This document shows, in pieces, positions 30,115 through 38,285 of a DNA stretch of 38,537 nt. Both the position numbers and the translations under genes were made by a program. Under the pieces are notes generated by a model that was given only the letters and a program-made list of their open reading frames with translations, did no database searches and was not told the origin of the DNA. This DNA comes from Mesorhizobium sp. LSJC280B00 (GTDB lineage: Bacteria; Pseudomonadota; Alphaproteobacteria; Rhizobiales; Rhizobiaceae). The stretch lies in the NCBI RefSeq assembly GCF_000502835.1, contig NZ_AYVL01000004.1:231720-270256 (forward strand). The letters run 5' to 3'. The number at the start of each line of letters is the position of its first letter. The first letter of the stretch is position 1.

Positions 30115-31341
30115 CTAGTTCTGCCTGAGCCATTTGAGCACTTCCTTGCTCGGATACCCGTCCTGGGTCAAGCCGGCCTTTGCCTGGAAGGCCATGATGG
30201 CGGTTTTCGATCCGTCACCGATCTTGCCGTCGAACTTGCCGTCGTAATAGCCGTGCTCGGAAAGTCGCTTCTGAAGCTCCTGCCTTTCCTCGAAGGAGAG
30301 CTTGGTAAACGGTCGCTTCCAGTCCTGCACAAGCCCGCCATAGCCGGCAATTTCGTCGGCAAGAAGGCCCACGGCGAGCGCATATTTGTCGGCATTGTTG
30401 TAACGCTTGATGACCGAGAAATTCTTGATCATCAGGAAAGCCGGCCCGCCGCGGCCGCCGGGCAGCTTCAACGTCGCCTTGTCCGCACCGTTCTTGAACG
30501 GCTTGCCGTTGGCACGGCTGACCCCCAGCGCCTGCCATTGCGACAGCGACTTCGAGCCTCCGGGCAGCTTCTTGCCGTCCGGAAGGCTGACCTCATAACC
30601 CCAGGTCTTGCCTGCTTGCCAGCCGTTCTTCCTCAGCAAATTGGCGGCTGTCGCCAGTGCGTCGGGAATCGAATTCCAGATGTCGCGCTTGCCGTTGCCG
30701 TCCATATCGACCGCATAGGACTGGTAGCTGGTGGGGATGAACTGGGTATGGCCCATCGCGCCGGCCCATGAGCCGCTGAGATGGCTTTCGTCGATGTCGC
30801 CGGTCTGCAGGATCTTCAGCGCCGCGATCAGCTGGGTGCGGGCAAATTTCGCTCGCTTCGGGTCGGCATAACCAAGCGTCGCCAGCGAGCGCACCACATT
30901 GCGCATGATATCATCGCGCTTGAGGGTTTCGCCGTAGTTCGATTCCATAGACCAGATGGCCAGCAGGATGTAGCGGTCGACGCCGTATCTTGCCTCGATC
31001 CTGTCCAGCCAAGGCTTCCATTTCCTTGCCATCTGCTGGCCGACGGCGACCGACTGGTCATGGACGCGGTTGTCGAAATAATCCCAAGCGGGTGCGGTGA
31101 ATTCGGGTTGAGTACGGGCCTTTTCCAGCACCACCGGGTCAGCATCGTTGATGCCCTTGAATGCCTGGTCGTAGACGGAGCCGGAAACGCCGCTCGCCAC
31201 GGCGGTAGCACGGAAGCTGGCGACCCATTGGCGGAAGCCGGCATCGGCAAAAGCCGACCCGCTGGGCATGAGCAAGGCAAGCGAGAGGCTGGCGGCCGTC
31301 AGGACGCTGGTGAAGCGCCTTGCGGCGTTGCGAACGGACAT
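30115..31341 (-). CDS. Lytic murein transglycosylase, MltB family, with peptidoglycan-binding domain
   Basis: A 408-residue secreted enzyme that cleaves peptidoglycan glycan strands, forming 1,6-anhydro-muramic ends. The signal peptide is residues 1-32 (ending GSAFA-DA). The transglycosylase domain has catalytic Glu133 in AIWSMESNYGE and the MltB-type AGAMGHTQFIPTSY and DIWNSIPDALATAANLL motifs. A C-terminal PG_binding_1 domain runs from about 340 (FEERQELQKRLSEHGYYDGK) to LRQN. The signal lacks a lipobox Cys, so unlike E. coli MltB it is soluble in the periplasm. The ATG at 31341 follows AAGGAGGAAAAG; the frame extends 12 codons upstream. It leads a two-gene unit with the SGNH-fold protein. 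Confidence 0.94.
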   Translation of the reverse strand: MSVRNAARRFTSVLTAASLSLALLMPSGSAFADAGFRQWVASFRATAVASGVSGSVYDQAFKGINDADPVVLEKARTQPEFTAPAWDYFDNRVHDQSVAVGQQMARKWKPWLDRIEARYGVDRYILLAIWSMESNYGETLKRDDIMRNVVRSLATLGYADPKRAKFARTQLIAALKILQTGDIDESHLSGSWAGAMGHTQFIPTSYQSYAVDMDGNGKRDIWNSIPDALATAANLLRKNGWQAGKTWGYEVSLPDGKKLPGGSKSLSQWQALGVSRANGKPFKNGADKATLKLPGGRGGPAFLMIKNFSVIKRYNNADKYALAVGLLADEIAGYGGLVQDWKRPFTKLSFEERQELQKRLSEHGYYDGKFDGKIGDGSKTAIMAFQAKAGLTQDGYPSKEVLKWLRQN

Positions 31342-31548
31342 CTTTTCCTCCTTCTTCATCTCAGGAAGACTATTCATCGCCGAACCCGGTTAGCATTTGG
31401 TTTACCATAGGTGTCGTCCGGGGTGAAAAGATGCGTCAATGCTTTACCAGCTGAGATTTCTGACCCGCCGTTCAGTAATCCTCGATTTCGGCATGAAAAT
31501 GTCTCGAATCGGGATTGCCGAACAGTCATGCAAATGGATAATTGGCAC

Positions 31549-32454
31549 ATGAAGAGAGTTCGCAAGGCAGTGTTCCCGGTTGCCGGTCTCGGCACGCGCT
31601 TTCTCCCCGCCACCAAGGCCATTCCCAAGGAAATGCTGACGGTCGTCGACAGGCCGGTCATCCAGTATGTGGTCGATGAGGCGCGCGAAGCCGGGATCGA
31701 GCATTTCATCTTTGTGACCGGCCGCAACAAGGCGGTCATCGAGGATCACTTCGATGTCCAGTTCGAGCTCTACGACACGCTTGCGCAGCGCGGCAAGGAC
31801 GACCAGCTCGCCCGCCTGCAGCGGCTGCAGCCGGCGCCGGGGCAGACCAGCTTCACCCGCCAGCAGGTACCGCTCGGCCTTGGTCACGCCGTCTGGTGCG
31901 CGCGCGAGCTCGTCGGCGACGAGCCCTTTGCGCTGCTGTTGCCCGACATGATCATGCAGTCGGAAAAAAGCTGCATGAAGGACATGGTCGAGCTTTACGC
32001 CGAGACCGGCAACAACATCGTCGCCGTGCAGGAATGCGATCCGGCCGAGGCGCACAAATACGGCATTGTCGGCCGCGGCGAGGACGCGCATCACGGTTTC
32101 CGCATCACCGGCATGGTGGAAAAGCCGAAGACCGGCACGGCGCCGTCGAACCTCTACATCAACGGGCGCTATATCCTGCAGCCGGAGATATTCAAGATAC
32201 TCGAAGGTCAGGAAAAAGGCGCCGGCAACGAGATCCAGCTCACCGATGCAATGCTGAAGCTGCAGAAGCAACAGTCCTTCTACGGCTACCACTACCGCGG
32301 GCGGACGTTCGACTGCGGCTCGCCCGAAGGCTTCGTCGAGGCCAACGTTGCCTTCGCACTGTGGCGCAGAGACATGAATGCCAGCATGGCCGGTGTCATT
32401 CGCACGCTTCTCGACGAACTCGCGCCGTCAGAACGCCGCGGCGTAGCCTTGTAG
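31549..32454 (+). CDS. galU: UTP--glucose-1-phosphate uridylyltransferase
   Basis: A 301-residue nucleotidyltransferase making UDP-glucose from UTP and glucose-1-phosphate. The N-terminal nucleotide-binding signature is [20 protein letters not shown] (10-29). It is followed by the family motifs [48 protein letters not shown] and [12 protein letters not shown]. In rhizobia the product is called ExoN or GalU and supplies UDP-glucose for exopolysaccharide, LPS and cyclic glucan. Two in-frame ATG codons lie upstream (31528, 31534); none has a strong ribosome site, so the start may be 5-7 codons earlier. It is divergent from the lytic transglycosylase gene and convergent with the beta-barrel gene. 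Confidence 0.95.
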   Translation: MKRVRKAVFPVAGLGTRFLPATKAIPKEMLTVVDRPVIQYVVDEAREAGIEHFIFVTGRNKAVIEDHFDVQFELYDTLAQRGKDDQLARLQRLQPAPGQTSFTRQQVPLGLGHAVWCARELVGDEPFALLLPDMIMQSEKSCMKDMVELYAETGNNIVAVQECDPAEAHKYGIVGRGEDAHHGFRITGMVEKPKTGTAPSNLYINGRYILQPEIFKILEGQEKGAGNEIQLTDAMLKLQKQQSFYGYHYRGRTFDCGSPEGFVEANVAFALWRRDMNASMAGVIRTLLDELAPSERRGVAL

Positions 32455-32483
32455 TTTCAACACCGGTTGCCGCGCTGATCGGC

Positions 32484-32580
32484 TAAAGCGCGCCGCGTTC
32501 GACCGGCCTCATGCGACGCGCTTTAGGTTCTTGTTTTACGCAAGTCGTTATCGCAAAACCGCTGCACACTTTTGCGCGAC
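32484..32580. repeat. Two-hairpin rhizobial-type intergenic repeat
   Basis: The galU / beta-barrel gap holds a roughly 97-bp element. Hairpin A pairs TAAAGCGCGCCG (32484-32495) with CGACGCGCTTTA (32514-32525), with one mismatch. Hairpin B pairs CGCAAAA (32552-32558) with TTTTGCG (32570-32576), with an outer GTCG/CGAC clamp. GCTTTAGGTTCTTGTTTT joins them. From memory this wording recurs between genes in Mesorhizobium and related genomes. Lying between convergent stops, it may also end transcription from both sides. Confidence 0.65.
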
Positions 32581-32586
32581 ATGCAT

Positions 32587-34353
32587 TTAGCGCTGCAACT
32601 TCAAGCCGACGAAGATACTGTTGGCCGTGTAGTCGCGCCCAACCAGGTTGCTGGTCAGTTTTTCAGTCCTGGCGCGGGTGGTGAGCCCGGTGTAGCGGTT
32701 CAGCCACCACGTCAGCCCAGCCTCGGCGCTCAGCGTCAAATCATGATCGTCGGAGCCGGTATAGTCGCGCCATTCAAGGCCGAGAGCGGCATTTCCGGTC
32801 AGGTTGGCGCGGATCTGCCGCTCGCCGGTGAGGCTGCCGGAATAGAGCATGTCGCCGCTTTCGCCCGCATTCGTCGTGTTCTCGGCGGTCGTCTGCGCGG
32901 TGAGCCCGATCGTGGTGCCGCGTTCCGGCGACCATTTGAGATCGGCATTGACCGTCGCGCCCGAAATAGCCGGCAGGGCATCGTCGTCGATAGCTTCGCG
33001 CAGCCAGCCGACCGAGAACTCGCCGCTAAGCTTCTCGCGGAGATCGAGCTCGACGCCGGCCCGTGCGCCAAGCCTGGTCGAGGAGCGCTGGAAGCCGTTT
33101 GGATCGACGCGCAAATCATAAGCGCGCCGGCCGATCTCGATTTCGGTGAACGGGGTGATGGCAGGCGAGATCTCGTAACCGGTACGCAAAATGGCCGTGT
33201 AGAGCGTCGAGTCGCGGCCCTTCTGCGACAGCGATCCGCCCGACGAAAGCTTGGCGTCGCCAAAGATGTCGTGCTCGACCGCGCCAGTCAGCGCGAAGCG
33301 CATTTTGCCGGCATCCTTCTCGACGGCGAGACTGCCGTTCACGGTCTGGCGCACCGGCTGGCCAACGGCGCCGACGACCGCGTCCGGCGCCGAGGCCGAT
33401 TCGGGCAAGGCCTCATAGCCCAGCTTGGCGATGGCGCGCAGATCATTGTCGAGATCGATGTTGAGTGTGCCGTCGACGCGGCCTTGCGCCTCGTGAATGT
33501 CATAGCCGGACAAGGTTTCGCGGAAGATGCCATAGCCCTCAACCGTCGCCGAATTCTCCCGCCAGTCGGAGACGGCGTTGAAGCGCAGCGTCGTTTCCGA
33601 CAGCAAGGCCGGCTTGCCGAGGCTGCTCGAATCGGCGTTTGTCGAAGACGTCAGGCCTTGCTCGAGCGTCGGCCGGATCACGAAGGAGCCGAGCTTGATG
33701 CCGGTGGCAGCGAACGGGTCGTCCTCGTTCTTGTTGTCCTGGCCTTCGATGGCTTCGGTGCGCTCGGCGCCAGGGTCGAGCTTGAGCCTCTCGGCGGAAT
33801 CGATGGTGACGGCACGGCGGTTGACCGTATCCTGCTCGTCTATGGCGGCGGTATCGGTGTCGTCGGTCGCCGCCGCGGCTGCAGTCGCGGTTCTCTTGCG
33901 CTTCTGGCTGTCAGCGGTCTCGTCTTCGGCGTTGGCCGCATTGGCGGCGCGTTGCGTCGCGCTTGGCCGCCGTCGGGGGGGCGGAGCAGGGTTGTCGGGA
34001 AATGGATCGCCGCTGGCCGCTGGTTGATCGAAAGTGCCGCCGGTTGTGGCCGCCTCGCCCGTGCCGTCGTCAGGCAACGCCCCTTGGCTGGCCGGGCGAT
34101 AGGTAGGCAGCGGCGTATTGTCGTTGGCGGTTGCAGCAGCCTGCGCGGCTTGGATTCCGGCTATGCTCGATTGCCTGATCTTGTACTGCTGGTCGTCCAG
34201 GATTGTCGATTCCGAAACCTCGCCGCGCAGCTCGGTTTCCTGGGCGCAAAGCAGTGCCGGCCGCGACAACGCAAAGACACTGGTTGCCAGCAGCAAAGCG
34301 CAGACCGCCTTGCCCTTTCGTCCCATTTTGTTTTGAGGCTGAAACCCGGACAT
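32587..34353 (-). CDS. Outer membrane beta-barrel protein
   Basis: A 588-residue envelope protein with a signal peptide (cationic MGRKGKAV, then ALLLATSVFALSRPALLCAQ, about residues 10-37). A long disordered, charged and Pro/Ala-rich stretch covers roughly residues 45-200. Then some 380 residues of alternating polar/hydrophobic strands are typical of an outer-membrane barrel (RPTLEQGLTSSTNADSS; EWRDYTGSDDHDLTLSAEAG; NSIFVGLKLQR). It resembles the BBP2-type barrels found with polysaccharide genes. The last residue is Arg rather than the common Phe. The start is uncertain: GTG at 34362, ATG at 34353 (chosen) or ATG at 34326. It is flanked by galU and kdsD, two surface-sugar genes, so a role in outer-membrane or exopolymer traffic is plausible but unproven. 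Confidence 0.8.
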   Translation of the reverse strand: MSGFQPQNKMGRKGKAVCALLLATSVFALSRPALLCAQETELRGEVSESTILDDQQYKIRQSSIAGIQAAQAAATANDNTPLPTYRPASQGALPDDGTGEAATTGGTFDQPAASGDPFPDNPAPPPRRRPSATQRAANAANAEDETADSQKRKRTATAAAAATDDTDTAAIDEQDTVNRRAVTIDSAERLKLDPGAERTEAIEGQDNKNEDDPFAATGIKLGSFVIRPTLEQGLTSSTNADSSSLGKPALLSETTLRFNAVSDWRENSATVEGYGIFRETLSGYDIHEAQGRVDGTLNIDLDNDLRAIAKLGYEALPESASAPDAVVGAVGQPVRQTVNGSLAVEKDAGKMRFALTGAVEHDIFGDAKLSSGGSLSQKGRDSTLYTAILRTGYEISPAITPFTEIEIGRRAYDLRVDPNGFQRSSTRLGARAGVELDLREKLSGEFSVGWLREAIDDDALPAISGATVNADLKWSPERGTTIGLTAQTTAENTTNAGESGDMLYSGSLTGERQIRANLTGNAALGLEWRDYTGSDDHDLTLSAEAGLTWWLNRYTGLTTRARTEKLTSNLVGRDYTANSIFVGLKLQR

Positions 34354-34389
34354 CGGCACCACTGCTTGCGCGGCGCACGGGCGCCATAC

Positions 34390-34417
34390 TTACGAAACCG
34401 TAAATGGGGATGGTTAA
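34390..34417. promoter_or_regulatory. Inverted repeat and candidate CtrA half-site in the beta-barrel / kdsD gap
   Basis: The 78-bp divergent gap contains TTACG-AAAC-CGTAA (34390-34403), a perfect 5-bp dyad. It also contains ATGGTTAA (34410-34417), which is TTAACCAT on the minus strand, the Rhizobiales CtrA 8-mer. The half-site lies 15 bp before the kdsD start. Chance occurrence of an 8-mer is not negligible. Confidence 0.3.
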
Positions 34418-34431
34418 CGGAGCGTTGAGGC

Positions 34432-35505
34432 ATGGCCCGTCAGGAGGTTCGGGACGGCAATTCCGTTGGACAGGCGCGCGCCGAAGCGCTAATCGCATCG
34501 TCCATGGACGTGAAATCCCCAGACAGGAAGCGGCATGACGGGCAGGCCGCGATTGCCTCGGCGCTGAGAACCGTGGCGACGGAGCAGGCCGGCGTCGCGG
34601 CACTGGCAGACGCTCTCGAAAACGGGCTGGCCGAGCCGTTCGCACGAGCCGTCGGCATGGTGTCGCAGATCGATGGCCGCGTCATCGTCACCGGGGTCGG
34701 CAAAAGCGGCCATATCGGCTCGAAGATCGCCGCAACGCTCGCCTCGACCGGCACGCCGGCCTTCTTCGTCCACCCTGCCGAAGCCAATCACGGCGACCTT
34801 GGCATGATCGCCAGAAACGACGCCATAATCGCGCTTTCGTGGTCGGGCGAAAGCCTTGAGCTCAAGGGCATCATCGCCTATTCGAGGCGCTTCTCGATCC
34901 CGCTGGTCGCGGTCACCGCGGGTGAAAAATCGGCTCTGGCGCGCGCGGCCGACGTTGTGCTTCTGCTGCCGCGAGCACCGGAAGCCTGCCCGCACGGGCT
35001 TGCGCCGACGACCTCGACACTATTGCAAATGGTGATGGGCGATGCGCTGGCCATCGCGCTCCTCGAGGCACGCGGCTTCACCCCGGACCATTTCCGCACG
35101 TTCCATCCCGGCGGCCAGCTCGGAGCCAACCTGACGCAGATCCGCGAGATCATGCATGTCGGCGACAGGCTGCCGCTGGTGTCGTCAGGTACCGGCATGC
35201 GCGAGGCAATCCTCGAATTGTCGCGCAAGGGGTTTGGCTGCGTGGCCGTGACTGCCGCGGACGGCAAGCTGATCGGCATCATCACCGATGGCGACATCAG
35301 GCGCCATATCGGCAGCGATCTCCTGGCAATGAGCGTCGATCAGGTGATGACCAGAGAGCCGAAAATGGCCGCGCCCGACACGCTTGTTGCGACGGCGCTG
35401 CAGACGATCAACGACTCGGCTATCACCAGCCTGATGGTGGTCGAAGGCAGGCGGCCGATCGGGCTCGTCCATCTGCACGACCTGCTGCGCATCGGTGCTG
35501 CCTAG
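34432..35505 (+). CDS. kdsD: D-arabinose-5-phosphate isomerase (KpsF/GutQ family)
   Basis: A 357-residue aldose-ketose isomerase turning D-ribulose-5-phosphate into D-arabinose-5-phosphate, the precursor of Kdo in lipopolysaccharide. The SIS domain has GVGKSGHIGSKIAATLASTG, HPAEANHGDLGMI and LSWSGES, with the H-G-D and P-E-A-C-P-H-G-L-A-P motifs of the family. Two CBS domains follow (IMHVGDRLPLV; VMTREPKMAAPD). The frame starts at ATG 34432 with GTTGAGG upstream. This gives about 30 extra N-terminal residues compared with E. coli KdsD; ATG 34504 would give usual length but lacks a ribosome site. It is divergent from the beta-barrel gene and its stop is 7 bp from the converging NfeD gene. Confidence 0.93.
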   Translation: MARQEVRDGNSVGQARAEALIASSMDVKSPDRKRHDGQAAIASALRTVATEQAGVAALADALENGLAEPFARAVGMVSQIDGRVIVTGVGKSGHIGSKIAATLASTGTPAFFVHPAEANHGDLGMIARNDAIIALSWSGESLELKGIIAYSRRFSIPLVAVTAGEKSALARAADVVLLLPRAPEACPHGLAPTTSTLLQMVMGDALAIALLEARGFTPDHFRTFHPGGQLGANLTQIREIMHVGDRLPLVSSGTGMREAILELSRKGFGCVAVTAADGKLIGIITDGDIRRHIGSDLLAMSVDQVMTREPKMAAPDTLVATALQTINDSAITSLMVVEGRRPIGLVHLHDLLRIGAA

Positions 35506-35512
35506 CGGGCTT

Positions 35513-35977
35513 CTAGACCGCCTCGACCGTCAGTTCCAGGTCGGTATCAGCGGCGCCCGTCACGCGCACTTGCGTGCCGGCCGGCAGGTCAGGGCCGGAG
35601 ACGCGCCACAACGTGTCGCCCAGCTTTACGCGGCCGCGCCCGTCCTTGATCGGCTCGGCAAGGGTCGCCGTCCGGCCGACCATCTGTGCGCCGCGACGGT
35701 TGAGCAGGGGCTGGTCGGTTTCATCATGGCGCCCGCCCACCAGCCGCTTGCCGACATAGGCCGAGACCAGCGACAGCGCGAGGAAGGCGAGGACCTGGAC
35801 TTGCCAGGTCCAGAAACCGGCATCCCAGATGAGCAGTGAGACGACGCCGATCAACAGCGCGGCAATGCCGATCCATAGCATGAAAATGCCCGGCGCGATG
35901 ACCTCCATTACCAGCAGGACGAAGCCGAGGACCATCCAGCTCCACGGGCCGAGTTCGGAAACAATGCGGTCGAGCAT
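35513..35977 (-). CDS. NfeD family membrane protein (short, C-terminal OB domain)
   Basis: A 154-residue short NfeD protein. Two or three membrane segments fill residues 12-75 (WMVLGFVLLVMEVIAPGIFM; LWIGIAALLIGVVSLLIW; VLAFLALSLVSAYVG), followed by a soluble OB-fold (VGRTATLAEPIKDGRGRVKLGDTLWRV, ending TDLELTVEAV). It lacks the ClpP-like protease domain of long NfeD proteins. Short NfeD proteins pair with stomatin/QmcA partners, and the QmcA-like gene ends 10 bp upstream in the same direction. They are thought to organise membrane microdomains or quality control. The frame extends 36 codons upstream, but the ATG at 35977 has GAGG before it and begins like its family. Confidence 0.92.
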   Translation of the reverse strand: MLDRIVSELGPWSWMVLGFVLLVMEVIAPGIFMLWIGIAALLIGVVSLLIWDAGFWTWQVQVLAFLALSLVSAYVGKRLVGGRHDETDQPLLNRRGAQMVGRTATLAEPIKDGRGRVKLGDTLWRVSGPDLPAGTQVRVTGAADTDLELTVEAV

Positions 35978-35987
35978 GGCTGTGGCC

Positions 35988-36938
35988 TCAGGTTTCGCTC
36001 GGACGAACGACCGGCGGGCGGGCGGCCCGTCGTGCGGCACCGGCGGTGCCTTCGCTTCGGAAAACTTCCTTGGCGATTTCGCCAATACCGCCGAGCGTGC
36101 CGATCAGCGATGAGGCCTCCATCGGCATCAGCACGAGCTTGCTATTTGTCGCTGAGCCGATCTTGGTCAGCGCTTCGGTGTATTTCAGCGCGACGAAGTA
36201 GTTGAGCGCCTGCACGTCGCCTTTGGAAATCGCCTCCGACACCACCTGCGTGGCGCGTGCTTCAGCCTCGGCCGAGCGCTCGCGCGCCTCGGCATCGCGG
36301 AAGGCGGCTTCCTTGCGGCCTTCGGCCTCCAGGATCTGCGATTGCTTGAGGCCTTCGGCGGCGAGGATCTGCGCGCGCTTATTGCGCTCGGCCATCATCT
36401 GTCGGCCCATCGATTCGACGAGATTGGCCGGCGGGTTGATGTCCTTGATCTCGACACGAGTGATCTTGATGCCCCAGGGATGCGCCGCCTCGTCAACGAC
36501 GCGCAGCAGGCGCTCGTTGATGGCGTCGCGGTTCGACAAAAGTTCGTCGAGGTCCATCGAGCCCATCACGGTGCGGATGTTGGTCATCGTGAGATTGAGA
36601 ATCGCATTCTGCAGGCCGGAGACCTGGTAGGCGGCCTGCGCCGCGTTGAGCACCTGATAGAAGGCGATGCCATCGACGGCAACGGTGGCATTGTCGCGGG
36701 TGATGATCTCCTGCGTCGGAACGTCGAGCACCTGCTCCATCATGTTCATCTTGGCGCCGACACGGTCGACGAAAGGCACGATCAGGTTGAGGCCTGGGTT
36801 CAATGTCTTGGTGTAACGGCCAAAACGTTCGACGGTATAATTATAGCCTTGCGGAATTGTTCGGATGCCCTTGATAAGCACCAGCACGACAAGGGCGACA
36901 AGAACAAGAAGCGCGATATCAAAACCACTGAAACCCAT
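35988..36938 (-). CDS. qmcA: SPFH/stomatin-like membrane protein (QmcA type)
   Basis: A 316-residue SPFH (band 7) protein. A single N-terminal membrane helix ([19 protein letters not shown], about 7-25) leads into the SPFH domain ([52 protein letters not shown]). A long charged, Ala/Glu-rich coiled coil (about 190-245) supports large oligomers, and a basic Pro/Arg tail ends the chain. Such proteins scaffold membrane microdomains and work with FtsH/HflKC-like quality control. The start at 36938 follows a strong GAGGGGAGAG site. It is followed by the NfeD partner. Upstream, across a 131-bp gap, lies hemH in the same direction. Confidence 0.95.
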   Translation of the reverse strand: MGFSGFDIALLVLVALVVLVLIKGIRTIPQGYNYTVERFGRYTKTLNPGLNLIVPFVDRVGAKMNMMEQVLDVPTQEIITRDNATVAVDGIAFYQVLNAAQAAYQVSGLQNAILNLTMTNIRTVMGSMDLDELLSNRDAINERLLRVVDEAAHPWGIKITRVEIKDINPPANLVESMGRQMMAERNKRAQILAAEGLKQSQILEAEGRKEAAFRDAEARERSAEAEARATQVVSEAISKGDVQALNYFVALKYTEALTKIGSATNSKLVLMPMEASSLIGTLGGIGEIAKEVFRSEGTAGAARRAARPPVVRPSET

Positions 36939-36997
36939 TTGGCTCTCCCCTCAAAGGCCGGCCATGTTGGATATTCCACGCGACCGATTCCCATCAA

Positions 36998-37009
36998 ACA
37001 CTTAAGTGT
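36998..37009. promoter_or_regulatory. Palindrome upstream of the stomatin-like gene
   Basis: ACACTTAAGTGT is a perfect 12-bp palindrome, 60 bp before the qmcA start and 61 bp after hemH ends. Flanking bases keep near-symmetry (AAACACTTAAGTGTGTTT). It is AT-rich relative to its surroundings and could be an operator for the qmcA-nfeD pair. No matching regulator is visible. Confidence 0.3.
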
Positions 37010-37069
37010 GTTTCAGCAATGTTACAATCAGGTGATCACGGATTGCGGGTGCATAGACGGGTGATCTGT

Positions 37070-38134
37070 TCAGGCCCAGCCGGACAGCTCGCGCCGCACC
37101 ATCGCCTCGATCACCGCCATGCCCTCGGCACTGTCGTTGAGGCAAGGGATGTGTGCGAACTTTTCGCCGCCGGCATGATGGAAGGTCTCGGACGCTTCCC
37201 TGCCGATCTCGTCCAGCGTCTCGATGCAGTCGACGGAAAATCCTGGATTGACGATGGCGACCGATTTCACGCCTTCGCGCCCTAGTCTTTCGACCGTCTT
37301 GTCGGTGTAGGGCTGCAGCCACTCCTGCGCGCCGAAGCGCGACTGGAAGGTGGTAATCAGCTTGTTTTCATCCCAGCCGAGCTTTTCGCGCAGCAGTCGG
37401 GTCGTCTCGAGGCAATGGGCCTGGTAGGGGTCGCCCTTGTCGGAATAGGGTTTCGGAATGCCGTGATAGGAAGCGATGACAATTTCCGGTTCGAATCCGA
37501 GGCTCGCCAGATGCTTTTCGATCGAACGGGCGAGCGCCTCGATATAGGCCGGCTCGTTGTAATAGGGTGGCACGCTGCGAATGGCCGGGGCGCGGCGCAT
37601 CTTCATCAGCGCGCGAAACAGCTGGTCGTTGGCAGTCGCAGTCGTCGTCGCCGAATATTGCGGATAGAGCGGGAAAGACAGGATGCGGTCGCAGCCTTGC
37701 TCGACCAGTCTCTCGGCCACGCTCTCGGTCGAAGGGTTGCCGTAGCGCATCGCCCAGTCGACGACGACATTGGGTAGCTCGCCGAGCGCGAGCCCGAGCT
37801 TCTCGGCCTGGGCGCGGGTGTAGGTTCGCAGCGGCGACTCGTTGCGCTCCCGGTTCCATATCCTGGCATAGTTGGCCCCTGATTTCTTCGGCCGGGTGGT
37901 GAGGACCACGCCGTAGAGGATCGGATACCAGATCGCCTTGTTGAGCTCGATGACGCGCGGATCGGACAGGAACTCCCGGAGATAGCGCCACATCGGCTTG
38001 AAGCCGGTGCCGTCCGGGGTGCCGAGATTGATCAGCATGACACCGACCTTGCCGGTCCTGACCAGAGGGCGCCCTGCCGACGGCGAGGCGGCAGTCTTCT
38101 CGGCTTTGATTTCAGCAGGGTTGGCAAGCGTCAT
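37070..38134 (-). CDS. hemH: Ferrochelatase
   Basis: A 354-residue enzyme inserting Fe2+ into protoporphyrin IX, the last step of haem synthesis. It has the N-terminal GVMLINLGTPDG (31-42), the central SFPLYPQYSATTTATA, catalytic His224 in ASYHGIPK, and Glu305 in NPGFSVDCIETLDEIG. The ATG at 38134 has GGAGAA upstream; the frame is open 22 codons further. There are no iron-sulphur cysteines clustered at the C-terminus. It is probably loosely membrane-associated. Neighbours are the LysM gene upstream and qmcA downstream, all leftward, with gaps that suggest separate promoters. Haem demand is high in rhizobia, but no iron-responsive box was clear to me in the 151-bp gap. Confidence 0.97.
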   Translation of the reverse strand: MTLANPAEIKAEKTAASPSAGRPLVRTGKVGVMLINLGTPDGTGFKPMWRYLREFLSDPRVIELNKAIWYPILYGVVLTTRPKKSGANYARIWNRERNESPLRTYTRAQAEKLGLALGELPNVVVDWAMRYGNPSTESVAERLVEQGCDRILSFPLYPQYSATTTATANDQLFRALMKMRRAPAIRSVPPYYNEPAYIEALARSIEKHLASLGFEPEIVIASYHGIPKPYSDKGDPYQAHCLETTRLLREKLGWDENKLITTFQSRFGAQEWLQPYTDKTVERLGREGVKSVAIVNPGFSVDCIETLDEIGREASETFHHAGGEKFAHIPCLNDSAEGMAVIEAMVRRELSGWA

Positions 38135-38237
38135 GAGGTTCTCCAACACCGCGAACCAACGATGCCGCGGCGAAAGTAGCGATGCCGCGCCGGTTTTCAA
38201 ATGCTGCGTCTGGCCGCACCTTATCCCAGAAATGCAA

Positions 38238-38264
38238 CACCCGCCCGGTCTGCCGGGCGGGGTG
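38238..38264 (-). terminator. GC-rich hairpin after the LysM gene
   Basis: CCGCCCGG (38241-38248) pairs with CCGGGCGG (38253-38260) across loop TCTG. It extends by CAC/GTG with a one-base bulge. It lies 22 bp beyond the LysM stop in the direction of transcription. The following leftward sequence has only short T clusters, so termination may be partial. Confidence 0.5.
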
Positions 38265-38285
38265 CATTGCGTTCCTGCGGCCGGA

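Noticed and set aside
31390..31410. CtrA-like full site (TTAG-N7-TTTAC) between the transglycosylase and galU
   Set aside because: Spacing fits but both half-sites deviate from TTAA/TTAAC; too weak to list as a feature.
32572..34428. A 618-codon plus-strand frame opposite the beta-barrel gene
   Set aside because: The minus-strand frame has a signal peptide and barrel-like strands; the plus-strand translation is low-complexity Arg/Gly/Ala/Val with no domain.
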